This document shows, piece by piece, positions 43,110 to 51,860 of a DNA stretch of 64,000 nt. The notes beneath the pieces are model-generated. The model was not told where the DNA came from, did no database searches, and saw only the letters and a program-made list of their open reading frames with translations. Origin of the DNA: Derxia gummosa DSM 723 (lineage in GTDB: Bacteria > Pseudomonadota > Gammaproteobacteria > Burkholderiales > Burkholderiaceae_E); the NCBI RefSeq assembly GCF_000482785.1, contig NZ_AXWS01000008.1:496001-560000 (forward strand), in the 5' to 3' direction. The translations under genes and the position numbers were made by a program. The stretch's first letter is position 1. Each line of letters opens with the position of its first letter.

Positions 43110-44041
43110 GCGCCGTCCGCCCGCATCGCGGCGCGCAGGACCGCCGCCCCCCGAGCACCTTGCCGCGCGGCGTGGCCCGCCTGCGCTTCGGCCTGCTCGG
43201 CGCCGCGCTCGCCTGCCTCGGTCTCGCGGCCTGGAATCCGGCGGTCACGCTCGACCGGCCGGTGGTCGATGCCGTCGTCGTGCTCGACATCAGCCAGAGC
43301 ATGGACGTGCCCGACATGCGCCTCGGCGGCCATGCCGCGAGCCGGCTCGCCTTCGCGCGCGCGGCGGTGCGCGACGCCCTCGACGCGCTGCCCTGCGGTT
43401 CGCGGCTCGGTCTCGGCATCTTCAGCGAGTACCGCATCCTGCTGCTGACCGCGCCGGCCGAGACCTGCGCCGCCCATGCCGATCTCAACGGACTGCTCGC
43501 GCGCCTCGACAACCGGCTCGCGTGGACCAATGCGAGCGAGGTCCGCAAGGGCGTGCTCAACGCGCGCGAGGCGGTGCTGGCGCTGCCGGGCCAGCCGGCG
43601 CTCGTGTTCGTGACCGACGGTCAGGAGGCGCCGCCGCTCGCGCCCGGCCAGGGCCGGCGCTTCGACGGCAAGCCGGGCGAGGCGCGTGGCGTGCTCGTCG
43701 GCGTCGGCGGCGATGTGCCGCAGCCGATTCCCAAGACGGACAAGCTCGGCCAGTCGCTCGGTTTCTGGCAGGAAGGCGAAGTGGCCCAGCCGCGCGACCG
43801 CAAGGGCAGCGAGCACCTGTCGGCGCTCGACGAGCCGCATCTCGCCGCGCTCGCCACCGAGATCGGCTTCGGCTACCACCGGCTCGACCGGCCCGGAGAA
43901 CTCGCCGCGCTGCTGGCCGCACCCGGCCTGCGCCGCGCCGCGCCGGCGCCGCTGCCGCTCGGCGACGGTTTCGCGCTGGCGGCGCTGCTGCTGATCGTCG
44001 CGGCGCTGCTCGCAGGCATTCGTCCGGCGAGACATTCCTGA
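43106..44041 (+). CDS. mxaL: MxaL-like von Willebrand A protein
   Basis: 311 residues. N-terminal membrane segment LRFGLLGAALACLGLAAW (about 22-39), vWA domain with MIDAS motif VVVLDISQSMDVPDM (about 56-70), LVFVTDGQEAPPL, and a C-terminal membrane helix ALAALLLIVAALLAGI. Likely pairs with MxaC in a membrane complex with MxaR/S/A/K. GTG start at 43106. Last gene of the cluster; mxaD and the dehydrogenase genes mxaFJGI do not follow. Confidence 0.86.
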   Translation: MSAVRPHRGAQDRRPPSTLPRGVARLRFGLLGAALACLGLAAWNPAVTLDRPVVDAVVVLDISQSMDVPDMRLGGHAASRLAFARAAVRDALDALPCGSRLGLGIFSEYRILLLTAPAETCAAHADLNGLLARLDNRLAWTNASEVRKGVLNAREAVLALPGQPALVFVTDGQEAPPLAPGQGRRFDGKPGEARGVLVGVGGDVPQPIPKTDKLGQSLGFWQEGEVAQPRDRKGSEHLSALDEPHLAALATEIGFGYHRLDRPGELAALLAAPGLRRAAPAPLPLGDGFALAALLLIVAALLAGIRPARHS

Positions 44042-44554
44042 AATGCCGCCGGCAATCGGCGGCAAATCGTCGGCGAAATGATGGATGAATCGAGCGGCGT
44101 GAAAAGATCCGCATTTTGTTATCGCATCGTCGGGTGATCCTTTTCTGGATCGCGACAATCCGGCAAAACCGACTTCCGCTGGTAATGCGCCGGGATAACA
44201 TCTGCCGCAATTCGGTTCCGGAATGCCGCTGCCAATCGGGTTGTCGCCAAGAGTGTGTGGACAATTGCCCGATGGAGCGTCTTGAACGAAACCATTCTCG
44301 AATTGGATGCCTGCTCCGGCAATTTCGCCAGATGAATTGTGCGGGCAATTCAGAGAGTCATGGCAATTCCGGACGAGGCGTTTTCAATGCCGCGGTGCGG
44401 AATGTGGAGAGGAATTGCCATTTCGGCATGCGCTCACCATTTCCGGAAAGTGATATTGAACGAATTCGCGCAAGTCATTCCGGCCGGATGTGCATGCGTT
44501 TCCCATTGCGATTCATGCGTCATGCCCCGATGGATGGCGCCGGAGTGTTGATTC
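44042..44554. other. AT-richer intergenic region between mxaL and the pyruvyl transferase gene
   Basis: 513 bases with lower GC than anything nearby. A 7-bp hairpin TGCCGCC/GGCGGCA (44044-44064) follows mxaL but has no T-run. Words of the type GGCAATTC, CAATTT and GAATTGCC recur in both orientations (for example 44208, 44270, 44317, 44345, 44362, 44412). An open frame can be read from 44116 but its Cys/Arg/Met-rich product looks unselected. It probably holds the promoter of the next gene; no clear -10/-35 seen. Confidence 0.5.
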
Positions 44555-45874
44555 ATGAATGCACAGGCGGGTTCTGCGGATCTCGCGCGTCAGGTCTGGC
44601 GCAAGTCGGGCCTCAAGGCGCAGTGGAAGAACTGGCGGCTCGACCGCGTCATCGACGAGTGGCAGGCGCTGCGTGAGCGCATCGCTGCACCGCCGGAGTC
44701 GCGCCGGGGCCCGGCGACGCTGCTTTTCATTCCGCCCGATCCCTTGCTGTTGGTGTCGTCGCGCGGCGACGAGGCAATGATCTGCGTGCTGCTGCGGGAA
44801 ATGCGCACGCATTTCCCGGAGGCACGCTGCTACATGCTCACGCATGGTTCGCGCGCGAGTGAAGTCGCGCGCGAATTGAATGCTCGGCCGATCGAGGTCC
44901 AGCATCTCGACAAGCTCGCAACCACGCTCGAGCGCTGTCTCGCGCAAGGCATCACGCATTGCGTGACGATTGGCGCCGATGTGCTCGATGGCAGTTATGA
45001 CCCGGTGTTCTCGGCAGAATTGCTGGCGCTCACCGACATGCTCGCGCGCAATGGCGTGCGCTGCGCGGTCAATGGCTTCAGTTTTTCCGACAAGCCGCAT
45101 GAAGGGCTGGCGCGGCTGTATGACGGCATGTCGCGCGACGTGGTCTTCAATCTGCGCGATCCCGTGTCATTCCAGCGTTTCCAGCGTTTTACCGGGGCGC
45201 GTTCGCGGCTGTCGGCCGATGCCGCCTTCATGCTGGAGCCGGCCGCGCTGCTCGACGGCATTGCCGACTACGAACCCTGGATCGCCGACCGCAAGGCGTC
45301 GGGCCGCACCGTGCTCGGCATCAACCTGCATCCGCTGCTGCTCGAACTGGAGGAGCGCGAGCGCGTGCCCGAGATGTGCGCCGCCTTCGTGCGCGTGCTC
45401 GGGCAGCTGGCGGCGATCCGGCCGCTGGCCTTCGTGCTGCTGGAGCACGACTTTCGCGGCAGTTCGTCCGACTACCACTGCATCGATCGCCTGGAGGACG
45501 CGTTGCGGCCGCTGCTGCCGGGGCTGGTCTGGCGCTTTCCGCGCCAGCTGCGCGCGGCCGAGATCAAGCGCGCGGTCGGCCAGCTCGACGGCGTCGTGAC
45601 CGGACGCATGCACCTGTCGATCGCGACGCTGGGCGCCGGCGCGCCGGTCTTCCTGTTCGACTACAAGGCCAAGATGGAGGGGCTGCTCCAGCACTTCGAG
45701 CTGGACCGCGACATGCGCGTGCCGGCACGCGAGCTGTTCGACGAGCCGGCCACGCTCGCGGCGCTCGACCGCTTCGTGCAAAAGCTGCCGCTGCTCCGGG
45801 CCCAGGTGCGCGCCCGCCTGCCCGTGATCAAGCAGCTCGCGCATTCCAATCTCGACGCGGTGCTGGAGAGCTGA
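44555..45874 (+). CDS. Polysaccharide pyruvyl transferase family protein
   Basis: 439 residues, no signal peptide. The nucleotide-sugar-like fold is suggested by LFIPPDPLLLVSSRGDEAMI (about 55-74), THCVTIGADVLDGSYDP, NGFSFSDKP, LGINLHPLL and GVVTGRMHLSIATLGAGAPV (about 343-362), the last being the conserved GxRxH-like block. The family transfers pyruvate ketal groups to exopolysaccharide sugars. No other polysaccharide genes lie nearby, so its substrate is open. The first third uses more AT-rich codons than the rest. GGAG at 44541-44544 precedes the ATG. Confidence 0.8.
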   Translation: MNAQAGSADLARQVWRKSGLKAQWKNWRLDRVIDEWQALRERIAAPPESRRGPATLLFIPPDPLLLVSSRGDEAMICVLLREMRTHFPEARCYMLTHGSRASEVARELNARPIEVQHLDKLATTLERCLAQGITHCVTIGADVLDGSYDPVFSAELLALTDMLARNGVRCAVNGFSFSDKPHEGLARLYDGMSRDVVFNLRDPVSFQRFQRFTGARSRLSADAAFMLEPAALLDGIADYEPWIADRKASGRTVLGINLHPLLLELEERERVPEMCAAFVRVLGQLAAIRPLAFVLLEHDFRGSSSDYHCIDRLEDALRPLLPGLVWRFPRQLRAAEIKRAVGQLDGVVTGRMHLSIATLGAGAPVFLFDYKAKMEGLLQHFELDRDMRVPARELFDEPATLAALDRFVQKLPLLRAQVRARLPVIKQLAHSNLDAVLES

Positions 45875-45906
45875 CAGGCCCGCCGTCGGCGGCCACCCGC
45901 GAAAAG

Positions 45907-45946
45907 AGCCGGGCCGCGCTGCAAGCGTGTGCAGCGCGGCCCGGCT
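45907..45946. terminator. Intrinsic terminator for the LacI-family gene (minus strand)
   Basis: A perfect 17-bp stem (45907-45923 with 45930-45946), loop AGCGTG, is followed on the minus strand by CTTTTC. On the plus strand only TTCGT follows, so termination of the pyruvyl transferase transcript would be weaker. The loop region also matches the dispersed palindrome (45920-45933). Confidence 0.8.
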
Positions 45947-46009
45947 TCGTGCGGTGCGGCGCACAGCCTCAGTGCGCATGTCCGGCGGGAGGGGAGCGGT
46001 CTGGCGGGT

Positions 46010-46978
46010 TCAGCCCAGCGTCGCGCCCGGCAGCAGCTCGCATTGCAAGCGCTTGCCGGCCAGCTTGCCGCCACCGGCCAGGGTGGCCACGAGGCGGCCG
46101 ATCGCGTCATCGACGATGGCCTCGACCGGCGGCTTGACCGTGGCCAGCGCCGGATCGAGCCCGAGCGCGCCCCAGCCCGCGATCGCCACCGCGCCCGGCA
46201 CGTCGAGCCCGGCCTCCCGGCAGGCCGCGAGCGCGCCCAGCGCCAGCCGGTCATCGGAGCAGAACAGCGCCTGCGGCGCCTTGCCGGCCGCCAGCAGCCT
46301 GGCCGCGGCGGCGCGACCGGCCTCGACCGTCGCGGCCTCTACCGTCGTGACGGCGGCGCTCACGCCCTTGACCGCGCCGGCGGCCTCGGTGAAGGCGGTG
46401 ACGCGCTCGGCATCGGGCGTGTCGGTGATGCAGGCAAGCCGCTTGCGCTTGCCCGCCACCAGCTTCTCGACCAGTGCCGCCGAGGCGGCGGATTCATCCG
46501 CGCCCACGACCGGCACCGCCGGCCGCGCGGCCTTGCGGCCGAGCAGATGCAGCGCCGGGATGCCCGCGCGCTGGCAGTCGCGCGCGAAGCCGTCGGGCAG
46601 CTCGGCGCCGACGATGAGCGCCGCGTCGACCTGGTACTGAAGCAGCACGTCGAGCGCCGCCGCCGGCCCCGGCGTGGCGTCGATGCGCGTCACCAGCGGA
46701 TGCAGTGAATGCGCTTGCAAGCCTTCGACGACACGCGCGAGCGCAAGCGACTCGGCCGCGCCCGGCGTGCCCGCCAGCAGCACGCCGACGAGCCGCGTGC
46801 GCCCGGTCATGAGACCGCGCGCAAGCTGGTTGGGCCGGTAGCCGAGCTTCGCGGCGGCGGCCTCGACGCGCGCGCGGGTTTCGGGCGACACGCTGCCGCC
46901 CTCGGTGAACGTGCGTGATACGGCCGAGATCGAAACCCCGGCGCTTTCTGCGACCTGTTGCGCGGTAACCCGTGCCAT
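46010..46978 (-). CDS. LacI-family transcriptional regulator
   Basis: 322 residues. The N-terminal HTH is VTAQQVAESAGVSISAVSRT (about 4-23), followed by the hinge helix LGYRPNQLARGLMTGRT. The effector domain is periplasmic-binding-protein-like (LVGVLLAGTPGAAESLALAR, ALFCSDDRLALGALAACREAGL). Members bind operators of the type GCAANCGNTTGC and respond to sugars or related ligands. No sugar genes are adjacent: hemC diverges from it and a pyruvyl transferase converges. AGAAGGGG lies before the ATG at 46978. Four matches to the dispersed palindrome lie within 45920-47267. Confidence 0.9.
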   Translation of the reverse strand: MARVTAQQVAESAGVSISAVSRTFTEGGSVSPETRARVEAAAAKLGYRPNQLARGLMTGRTRLVGVLLAGTPGAAESLALARVVEGLQAHSLHPLVTRIDATPGPAAALDVLLQYQVDAALIVGAELPDGFARDCQRAGIPALHLLGRKAARPAVPVVGADESAASAALVEKLVAGKRKRLACITDTPDAERVTAFTEAAGAVKGVSAAVTTVEAATVEAGRAAAARLLAAGKAPQALFCSDDRLALGALAACREAGLDVPGAVAIAGWGALGLDPALATVKPPVEAIVDDAIGRLVATLAGGGKLAGKRLQCELLPGATLG

Positions 46979-47160
46979 CGGGCATTCCCCTTCTTCTCGT
47001 GTAATGCGGCGCGCCGTTGCGCACCGCGGCAACCCTAGCAAGGATCGGCCCCGCATGGAGGCCAGGGGCTATCATCGGCCGCCCCGCGCCCGCCGTCGCG
47101 TGTCGCTTTTCCTGCGATGCGGCATGCGCGGACGTCTTTTGCCATCGATACGTTTCCGTC

Positions 47161-48189
47161 ATGACACAGCCCTTGCCCGTCCCGCCCGCCCGTCTCGTCA
47201 TCGCATCGCGTGAATCGCGGCTGGCCATGTGGCAGGCCGAGCATGTGCGGGAGCGCTTGCAAGCGCTGTATCCGCAATGCGAGGTGAGCATCCTCGGCAT
47301 GACCACGCGCGGTGACCAGATTCTCGATCGCAGCCTGAGCAAGATCGGTGGCAAGGGGCTGTTCGTGAAGGAACTCGAGAACGCGCTCGCCGACGGTCGT
47401 GCCGATCTGGCGGTGCATTCGCTCAAGGATGTGCCGATGGTGCTGCCCGAGGGCTTCGAGCTGACCGCGATCATGGAGCGCGAGGACCCGCACGACGCCT
47501 TCGTCTCGCCTCGTTACGCGAGCCTGGCCGAACTGCCGGCGGGCGCGGTGGTCGGCACCTCCAGCCTGCGGCGCGCGGCGGCGATCTCGGCGCGCTTCCC
47601 GCGGCTGCGCATCGAGCCGCTGCGCGGCAATCTCGACACCCGGCTCGGCAAGCTCGATCGCGGCGAGTACGACGCCATCGTGCTGGCGGCGGCCGGGCTC
47701 AAGCGGCTGGGGCTGGGCGAGCGCATCCGCGCGGTGCTGTCGCCCGACGAGTCGCTGCCGGCGGCGGGGCAGGGCGCGCTCGGCATCGAGATCCGCGCCG
47801 GCCGGCCCGAGCTCGCGGCCTGGCTCGCGCCGCTGCACCACGCCGCGACCGCCGCCTGCGTCGGCGCCGAGCGCGAGGTGGCGCGAGCGCTGGGCGGCAG
47901 CTGCCAGACCTCGCTCGCGGCGCATGCCGTGATCGACGGCGGCCGGCTGAAGCTGCGTTCGTGGGTGAGTTCGCCCGACGGCCGCGAAAGCCTGTCGGAC
48001 GCCCGCGAGGGTTCGGTACTCGCCGTGGTGGCCGCACCGGCGGCGGCCGCCGTCACAGACGCCGGCGCGGCCCGCATCGACGAGGCCGCTGCCGCCGCGA
48101 TCGGCGCCGCCGCCGCCGCCGACCTGCTTGCGAACGGCGCCGCCCGCTTCATCGCGCCGCCGCTCGCCGACGAAGGCGGCGCGGCTTGA
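47161..48189 (+). CDS. hemC: Hydroxymethylbilane synthase (porphobilinogen deaminase)
   Basis: 342 residues. Motifs: [72 protein letters not shown] and [12 protein letters not shown] with Cys248, the residue carrying the dipyrromethane cofactor. It polymerises four porphobilinogens to hydroxymethylbilane. An Ala-rich C-terminal domain is longer than usual. First gene of the hemCDXY run, divergent from the LacI-family gene. The palindrome AGCGCTTGCAAGCGCT at 47252-47267 lies near its 5' end. Confidence 0.97.
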   Translation: MTQPLPVPPARLVIASRESRLAMWQAEHVRERLQALYPQCEVSILGMTTRGDQILDRSLSKIGGKGLFVKELENALADGRADLAVHSLKDVPMVLPEGFELTAIMEREDPHDAFVSPRYASLAELPAGAVVGTSSLRRAAAISARFPRLRIEPLRGNLDTRLGKLDRGEYDAIVLAAAGLKRLGLGERIRAVLSPDESLPAAGQGALGIEIRAGRPELAAWLAPLHHAATAACVGAEREVARALGGSCQTSLAAHAVIDGGRLKLRSWVSSPDGRESLSDAREGSVLAVVAAPAAAAVTDAGAARIDEAAAAAIGAAAAADLLANGAARFIAPPLADEGGAA

Positions 48190-48294
48190 CCGCAGGCAGC
48201 GTCGCGGCCGCCGGGCCTCGCCCCGTCACGCGCCGCCATAGTCGCCGGCATCCGTCCCCCACTTCGTTCGCCAGCTCCATCCCCGCCGTCTCCG

Positions 48295-49191
48295 ATGCCT
48301 GATTCCCGCCTGCCGACCGTCGTCTTCACCCGCCCGCGCGGGCAGGGCGCGGCGCTGCTCGCCGGGTTGCGCGCGCGCGGCTTCGGCGTGCTGGAAGTGC
48401 CGGCCTTCGATATCGCGCCCGCGCCCGATCCGGCGGCGGTCGCGGCCGTGCGCACGCGGCTCGGCGAGTTCGCGCTGATCCATTTCGCCAGCGTGAACGC
48501 GATGCGCGGACTGCTCGGCGCGCCCGGTGACGCGACGAGCGAACCCGCCGTCGCACCGGACGCGATCGTCGCCGTGATGGGGCCGGGCAGCCGCGCCGAG
48601 GCGCTGCGCCATCCGGCGCTGGCCGGCGCGCGTCTCGTCACGCCCGGCGAGGAACTGGCCGGCGCGCCGCCCGCGCTCGATTCGGAGACGCTGCTGCTGA
48701 CGCTCGACGCGCACTTTCCGGGCGCGCTGGCGGGTCGGCGCGCGCTGCTCGTCAAGGGCGACGGCGGGCGCGACGCGCTCGCGCGCGGCCTCGCGGCGCG
48801 CGGCATGACGATCGAGGCGGTCGAGACCTACCGGCGCCTCTGCCCGTCGCTCGCGCCCGACCAGCGCGTCGCGCTCGAAGCGCTCGCCGACGCCGACGCG
48901 CCGGAAGGCGGCTTCGACGATGCCACCGCGACCGCCGATCCCGGCGACGCCGCCGATCCCGCCCCGGCCCTCATCGTCGCCACCAGCAGCGAAGGCATCA
49001 CCAACTTCCACGCGATGCTCGCGCCCTGGCCGGCGCTCGCGGCCTGGCTCGCGCGCACGCCGGTGCTCGTCACGCACGAGCGTGTCGCCGCCAAGGCACA
49101 GGCGCTCGGAATCGCCCATGTGCGTCATTGCCCGCCGGGCGATGATGCGATCCTTCGCTGGCTAGCAACCGGTGCCCCGCACCGTCACTGA
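48295..49191 (+). CDS. hemD: Uroporphyrinogen-III synthase
   Basis: 298 residues with the weakly conserved HemD two-domain pattern: VVFTRPRGQGAALLAGL, LIHFASVNAMRGLL, VAVMGPGSRAEAL, ALLVKGDGGRDALARGL, ETYRRLCP and late VTHERVAAKAQALGI. It cyclises hydroxymethylbilane with ring-D inversion. Position after hemC supports the call. An Asp/Ala-rich insert lies at about 200-222. Confidence 0.9.
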   Translation: MPDSRLPTVVFTRPRGQGAALLAGLRARGFGVLEVPAFDIAPAPDPAAVAAVRTRLGEFALIHFASVNAMRGLLGAPGDATSEPAVAPDAIVAVMGPGSRAEALRHPALAGARLVTPGEELAGAPPALDSETLLLTLDAHFPGALAGRRALLVKGDGGRDALARGLAARGMTIEAVETYRRLCPSLAPDQRVALEALADADAPEGGFDDATATADPGDAADPAPALIVATSSEGITNFHAMLAPWPALAAWLARTPVLVTHERVAAKAQALGIAHVRHCPPGDDAILRWLATGAPHRH

Positions 49192-49197
49192 ACCCGC

Positions 49198-50319
49198 ATG
49201 CATTCATCTCCCCCCGGCCCCGACGACATCGGCGGCGCTCCGTCCGCAGTGCCCGAGCCGCAGGCTCCTTCCTTTTCCGCCATGCCCGCCGCGCGGCCGG
49301 CCGGCGTGCTCGCGCCGCGCAATCTCGCGGTCGCTGGCGCCATCGCCGTCGGCCTGCTCGGCTGGCAGACCTGGTCGCTCCACCGCGAGATCGATCTCGT
49401 CCAGCGCGAACTCGCGCGGCGTGTCGATGACGCGGGCGGCCAGTCCAGCGCCGCCGCCCAGAGCGCGCGCCAGTCGGCCGACTTGGTAGCCGACCTGTCG
49501 GCCAAGCTCTCGCTGATCGAGGCGCGCGTGGGCGAATCCCAGGCCCAGCAGCAGGCGCTCGAACAGCTCTATCAGGAGCTGGCGCGCAACCGCGACGACA
49601 TCCAGCTCGCCGAGATCGAGCAGGTGCTCGCCACCGCCGCCCAGCAGCTCGAACTCGCCGGCAACGTGCAGGCCGCGCTGGTCGCGCTGCAAACGGTGGA
49701 TGCCCGGCTCGCCCAGGGCGACCGCCCGCAGTTCCTCGCGGTGCGCCGGGCGGTCGCGCGCGACATCGAGCGGCTCAAGGCGCTGCCCGCCACCGATGTC
49801 ACCGGCCTCGCGTTCAAGCTCGATCAGGCCATCGCCTCGGTCGACGACCTGCCCACGCTGGCCGAGGTGCGCCCCGCCGACAAGTCCGCCGCCGAGCCGC
49901 CCAAGCCGAACGCCGACTACTGGACCCAGCTGGCCGAGCGCGTCGCCAACGAGGCGCGCGACCTGTTCCGCATCCGCCAGGTGAGCCAGCCCGACGCGCT
50001 GCTGCTCACGCCGTCGCAGAGCTATTTCGCGCGCGAGAACCTCAAGCTGCGCCTCCTGAACGCGCGGCTGCGCCTGCTGGCGCGCAACGAGGCCGGCTAC
50101 CGCGCCGACCTGGCGGTGGGCAGTGCGCTGCTGCACGGCTACTTCGACGACCGCGCCCGCCCGGTGCTCGCGCTCGCGAGCACGCTGCGTCAGCTGCAGG
50201 CGGCCGAGGTGAGCATCGACCTGCCCAACCTCAACGAAAGCCTCAACGCGGTGCGCAACTACCGGCCCTCCGCCCCCGTCACCGCCCCGGCGCCGCGCGC
50301 CGAGGCCGGCAAGCGTTGA
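49198..50319 (+). CDS. hemX: HemX-like membrane protein
   Basis: 373 residues. One N-terminal membrane helix (LAVAGAIAVGLLGWQTW, about 43-59), then a coiled-coil stretch (about 60-130) and the HemX domain with QLAEIEQVLATAAQQLELAG and the late LNESLNAVRNYRP. HemX of Proteobacteria sits between hemD and hemY; once called a uroporphyrin methyltransferase, but it lacks that domain. Role in heme pathway membrane organisation is assumed. It starts 6 bases after hemD. Confidence 0.9.
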   Translation: MHSSPPGPDDIGGAPSAVPEPQAPSFSAMPAARPAGVLAPRNLAVAGAIAVGLLGWQTWSLHREIDLVQRELARRVDDAGGQSSAAAQSARQSADLVADLSAKLSLIEARVGESQAQQQALEQLYQELARNRDDIQLAEIEQVLATAAQQLELAGNVQAALVALQTVDARLAQGDRPQFLAVRRAVARDIERLKALPATDVTGLAFKLDQAIASVDDLPTLAEVRPADKSAAEPPKPNADYWTQLAERVANEARDLFRIRQVSQPDALLLTPSQSYFARENLKLRLLNARLRLLARNEAGYRADLAVGSALLHGYFDDRARPVLALASTLRQLQAAEVSIDLPNLNESLNAVRNYRPSAPVTAPAPRAEAGKR

Positions 50320-50326
50320 GGTCGCC

Positions 50327-51535
50327 ATGAAGGGACTGTTCTGGTTCGTCATCCTGGTCGCGGCCGGCATCGGCGTCGGCCTGCTTGCGCGGCTCAACAA
50401 CGGCAATGTCGTGCTGCTGCTGCCGCCGTGGCGCGTCGATGTGTCGCTCAACCTGTTCGTGATGGCGCTGCTCGGGCTGTTCGCGCTGTTCTATGCGCTG
50501 ATGCGGCTGGTGCTCAACACGCTGGAGCTGCCGGCCAGCGTCGCCGCCTTCCGCAAGCGCCAGCGCGAGCAGGCCGCGCTCGACGGCCTCAAGGGCGCGC
50601 TGCAAGCCTATTTCGAGGGCCGCTTCGCGCGTGCCGAGCGCAGCGCCATGCTTGCCCAGGAAGTGCCGGGCTACGGCGGCATCGCCGCGCTGGTGGCCGC
50701 GCGCGCCTCGCAGAAGATGCGCGAGTTCACCCGCCGCGACGGCTGGATCGAGCGCGCCGCGACCGACCCGTCGGTACGCACCGCGCGCCTCATGACCGAG
50801 GTCGAGCTGCTGCTCGAGGAACGCCGCGCCGACGAGGCGCGCGAGCTGCTCGGCCAGCTGCATGCCTCGGGCGCGCGCCACGTCGCCTCACTGAGGCTCG
50901 CGCTCCAGGCCGCCCAGCAGGTCGATGACTGGGAAGAGGTGCTGCGGCTCGTGCGCCAGCTCACCAAGCGCGACGCCATCCATCCCACGGTCGCGGCCAA
51001 GACCAAGGCCACGGCCTATTCGGCGCTGCTCGCGCGCCGGGGCGGCGATCTGGCGGGCCTGCGCAACTTCTGGATGAGCGTGCCGACCGACGACCAGTCC
51101 ATCGTCGAGGTGGCCGGTCCGGTCGCGCGCGCCGTCGCCGCGCTCGGCGATCACCGGCTCGCGGTGCAGATCGTCGAGACGGCGCTCGAGAACCGCTGGG
51201 ACGACCGCCTGCTGCTCGCCTATGCCGAGGTCGGCTCGCGCGAGGGCCGGCTGGAGCAGATCCAGCGCGCCGAGGCCTGGCTGAGCACGCATCCCCAGGA
51301 TTCGACGCTGTTCTTCGCGCTCGGCAAGCTCTGCGAACTCGAAGGTCTGTGGGGCAAGGCGGCCGATTATCTGGAGCGCAGCCTGCGGCTCGAAAAGCGC
51401 GTCGATGCGCTCTATGCGATCGGAAACGTCATTGCGCATGCCGGTGATCGAGACAAGGCCTGTGAAATTTTCCGCGAATGCGCGTCTTTCGCAGCTTCAC
51501 AGGCGAGTGAAAGCAAGCTAACGCAACGCGTCTGA
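50327..51535 (+). CDS. hemY: HemY-like TPR membrane protein
   Basis: 402 residues. Two N-terminal membrane helices (LFWFVILVAAGIGVGLLARL and LFVMALLGLFALFYALMRL) are followed by tetratricopeptide repeats to the C-terminus (for example FFALGKLCELEGLWGKAADY). Proteobacterial HemY of this type (YigA/HemY-N domain) is unrelated to the Bacillus oxidase; function in the late tetrapyrrole pathway unclear. Begins 7 bases after hemX and ends the operon. Confidence 0.93.
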   Translation: MKGLFWFVILVAAGIGVGLLARLNNGNVVLLLPPWRVDVSLNLFVMALLGLFALFYALMRLVLNTLELPASVAAFRKRQREQAALDGLKGALQAYFEGRFARAERSAMLAQEVPGYGGIAALVAARASQKMREFTRRDGWIERAATDPSVRTARLMTEVELLLEERRADEARELLGQLHASGARHVASLRLALQAAQQVDDWEEVLRLVRQLTKRDAIHPTVAAKTKATAYSALLARRGGDLAGLRNFWMSVPTDDQSIVEVAGPVARAVAALGDHRLAVQIVETALENRWDDRLLLAYAEVGSREGRLEQIQRAEAWLSTHPQDSTLFFALGKLCELEGLWGKAADYLERSLRLEKRVDALYAIGNVIAHAGDRDKACEIFRECASFAASQASESKLTQRV

Positions 51536-51860
51536 CTCAGGCTTTCGCCTAGCTTCCTCTCGGGGTCGGCGCGCCATGCCGCGCGCCGATTTGCCCGGAC
51601 CGCCTAGTCCTCCTGCCGATCGGCCGGAAACCTCCCTGAAACAACCACCGCTCATGCCCGGCAGGTCGCCGTTCGGTCCCACCGCGGGCGAGTTTTGCCG
51701 CTTGTTTCGAGACTTGATCGGCCGCGACTTCGGGTAACAGCCGGCCGCGCGTGCCGTCGCGGCCGCGCCGCGCTGTAGCAGCTTGTCATCGGTTGCCGTC
51801 CGATTTTCGGGTGCAGGTTCGGCCTGCTGGAATCCGCCGCGCTTTCAACGGAGGACTTCC
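51536..51860. other. Intergenic region between hemY and the first DUF1800 gene
   Basis: 325 bases without a gene. It contains the hairpin at 51566-51589 near hemY. No clear promoter was identified; an ordinary sigma-70 promoter in so GC-rich DNA would be hard to see. The GGAGG ribosome site of the next gene is at 51850-51854. Confidence 0.4.
51566..51592 (+). terminator. Possible terminator of the hemCDXY operon
   Basis: An 8-bp stem TCGGCGCG/CGCGCCGA with an 8-base loop, followed by only TTT. It lies 31 bases after the hemY stop. The short T-run makes it moderate at best. Confidence 0.45.

Noticed and set aside
44116-44676. A 186-codon frame in the AT-rich spacer before the pyruvyl transferase gene
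   Set aside because: Unusual Cys/Arg/Met/His content, no ribosome site, and it runs into the pyruvyl transferase gene in another frame.
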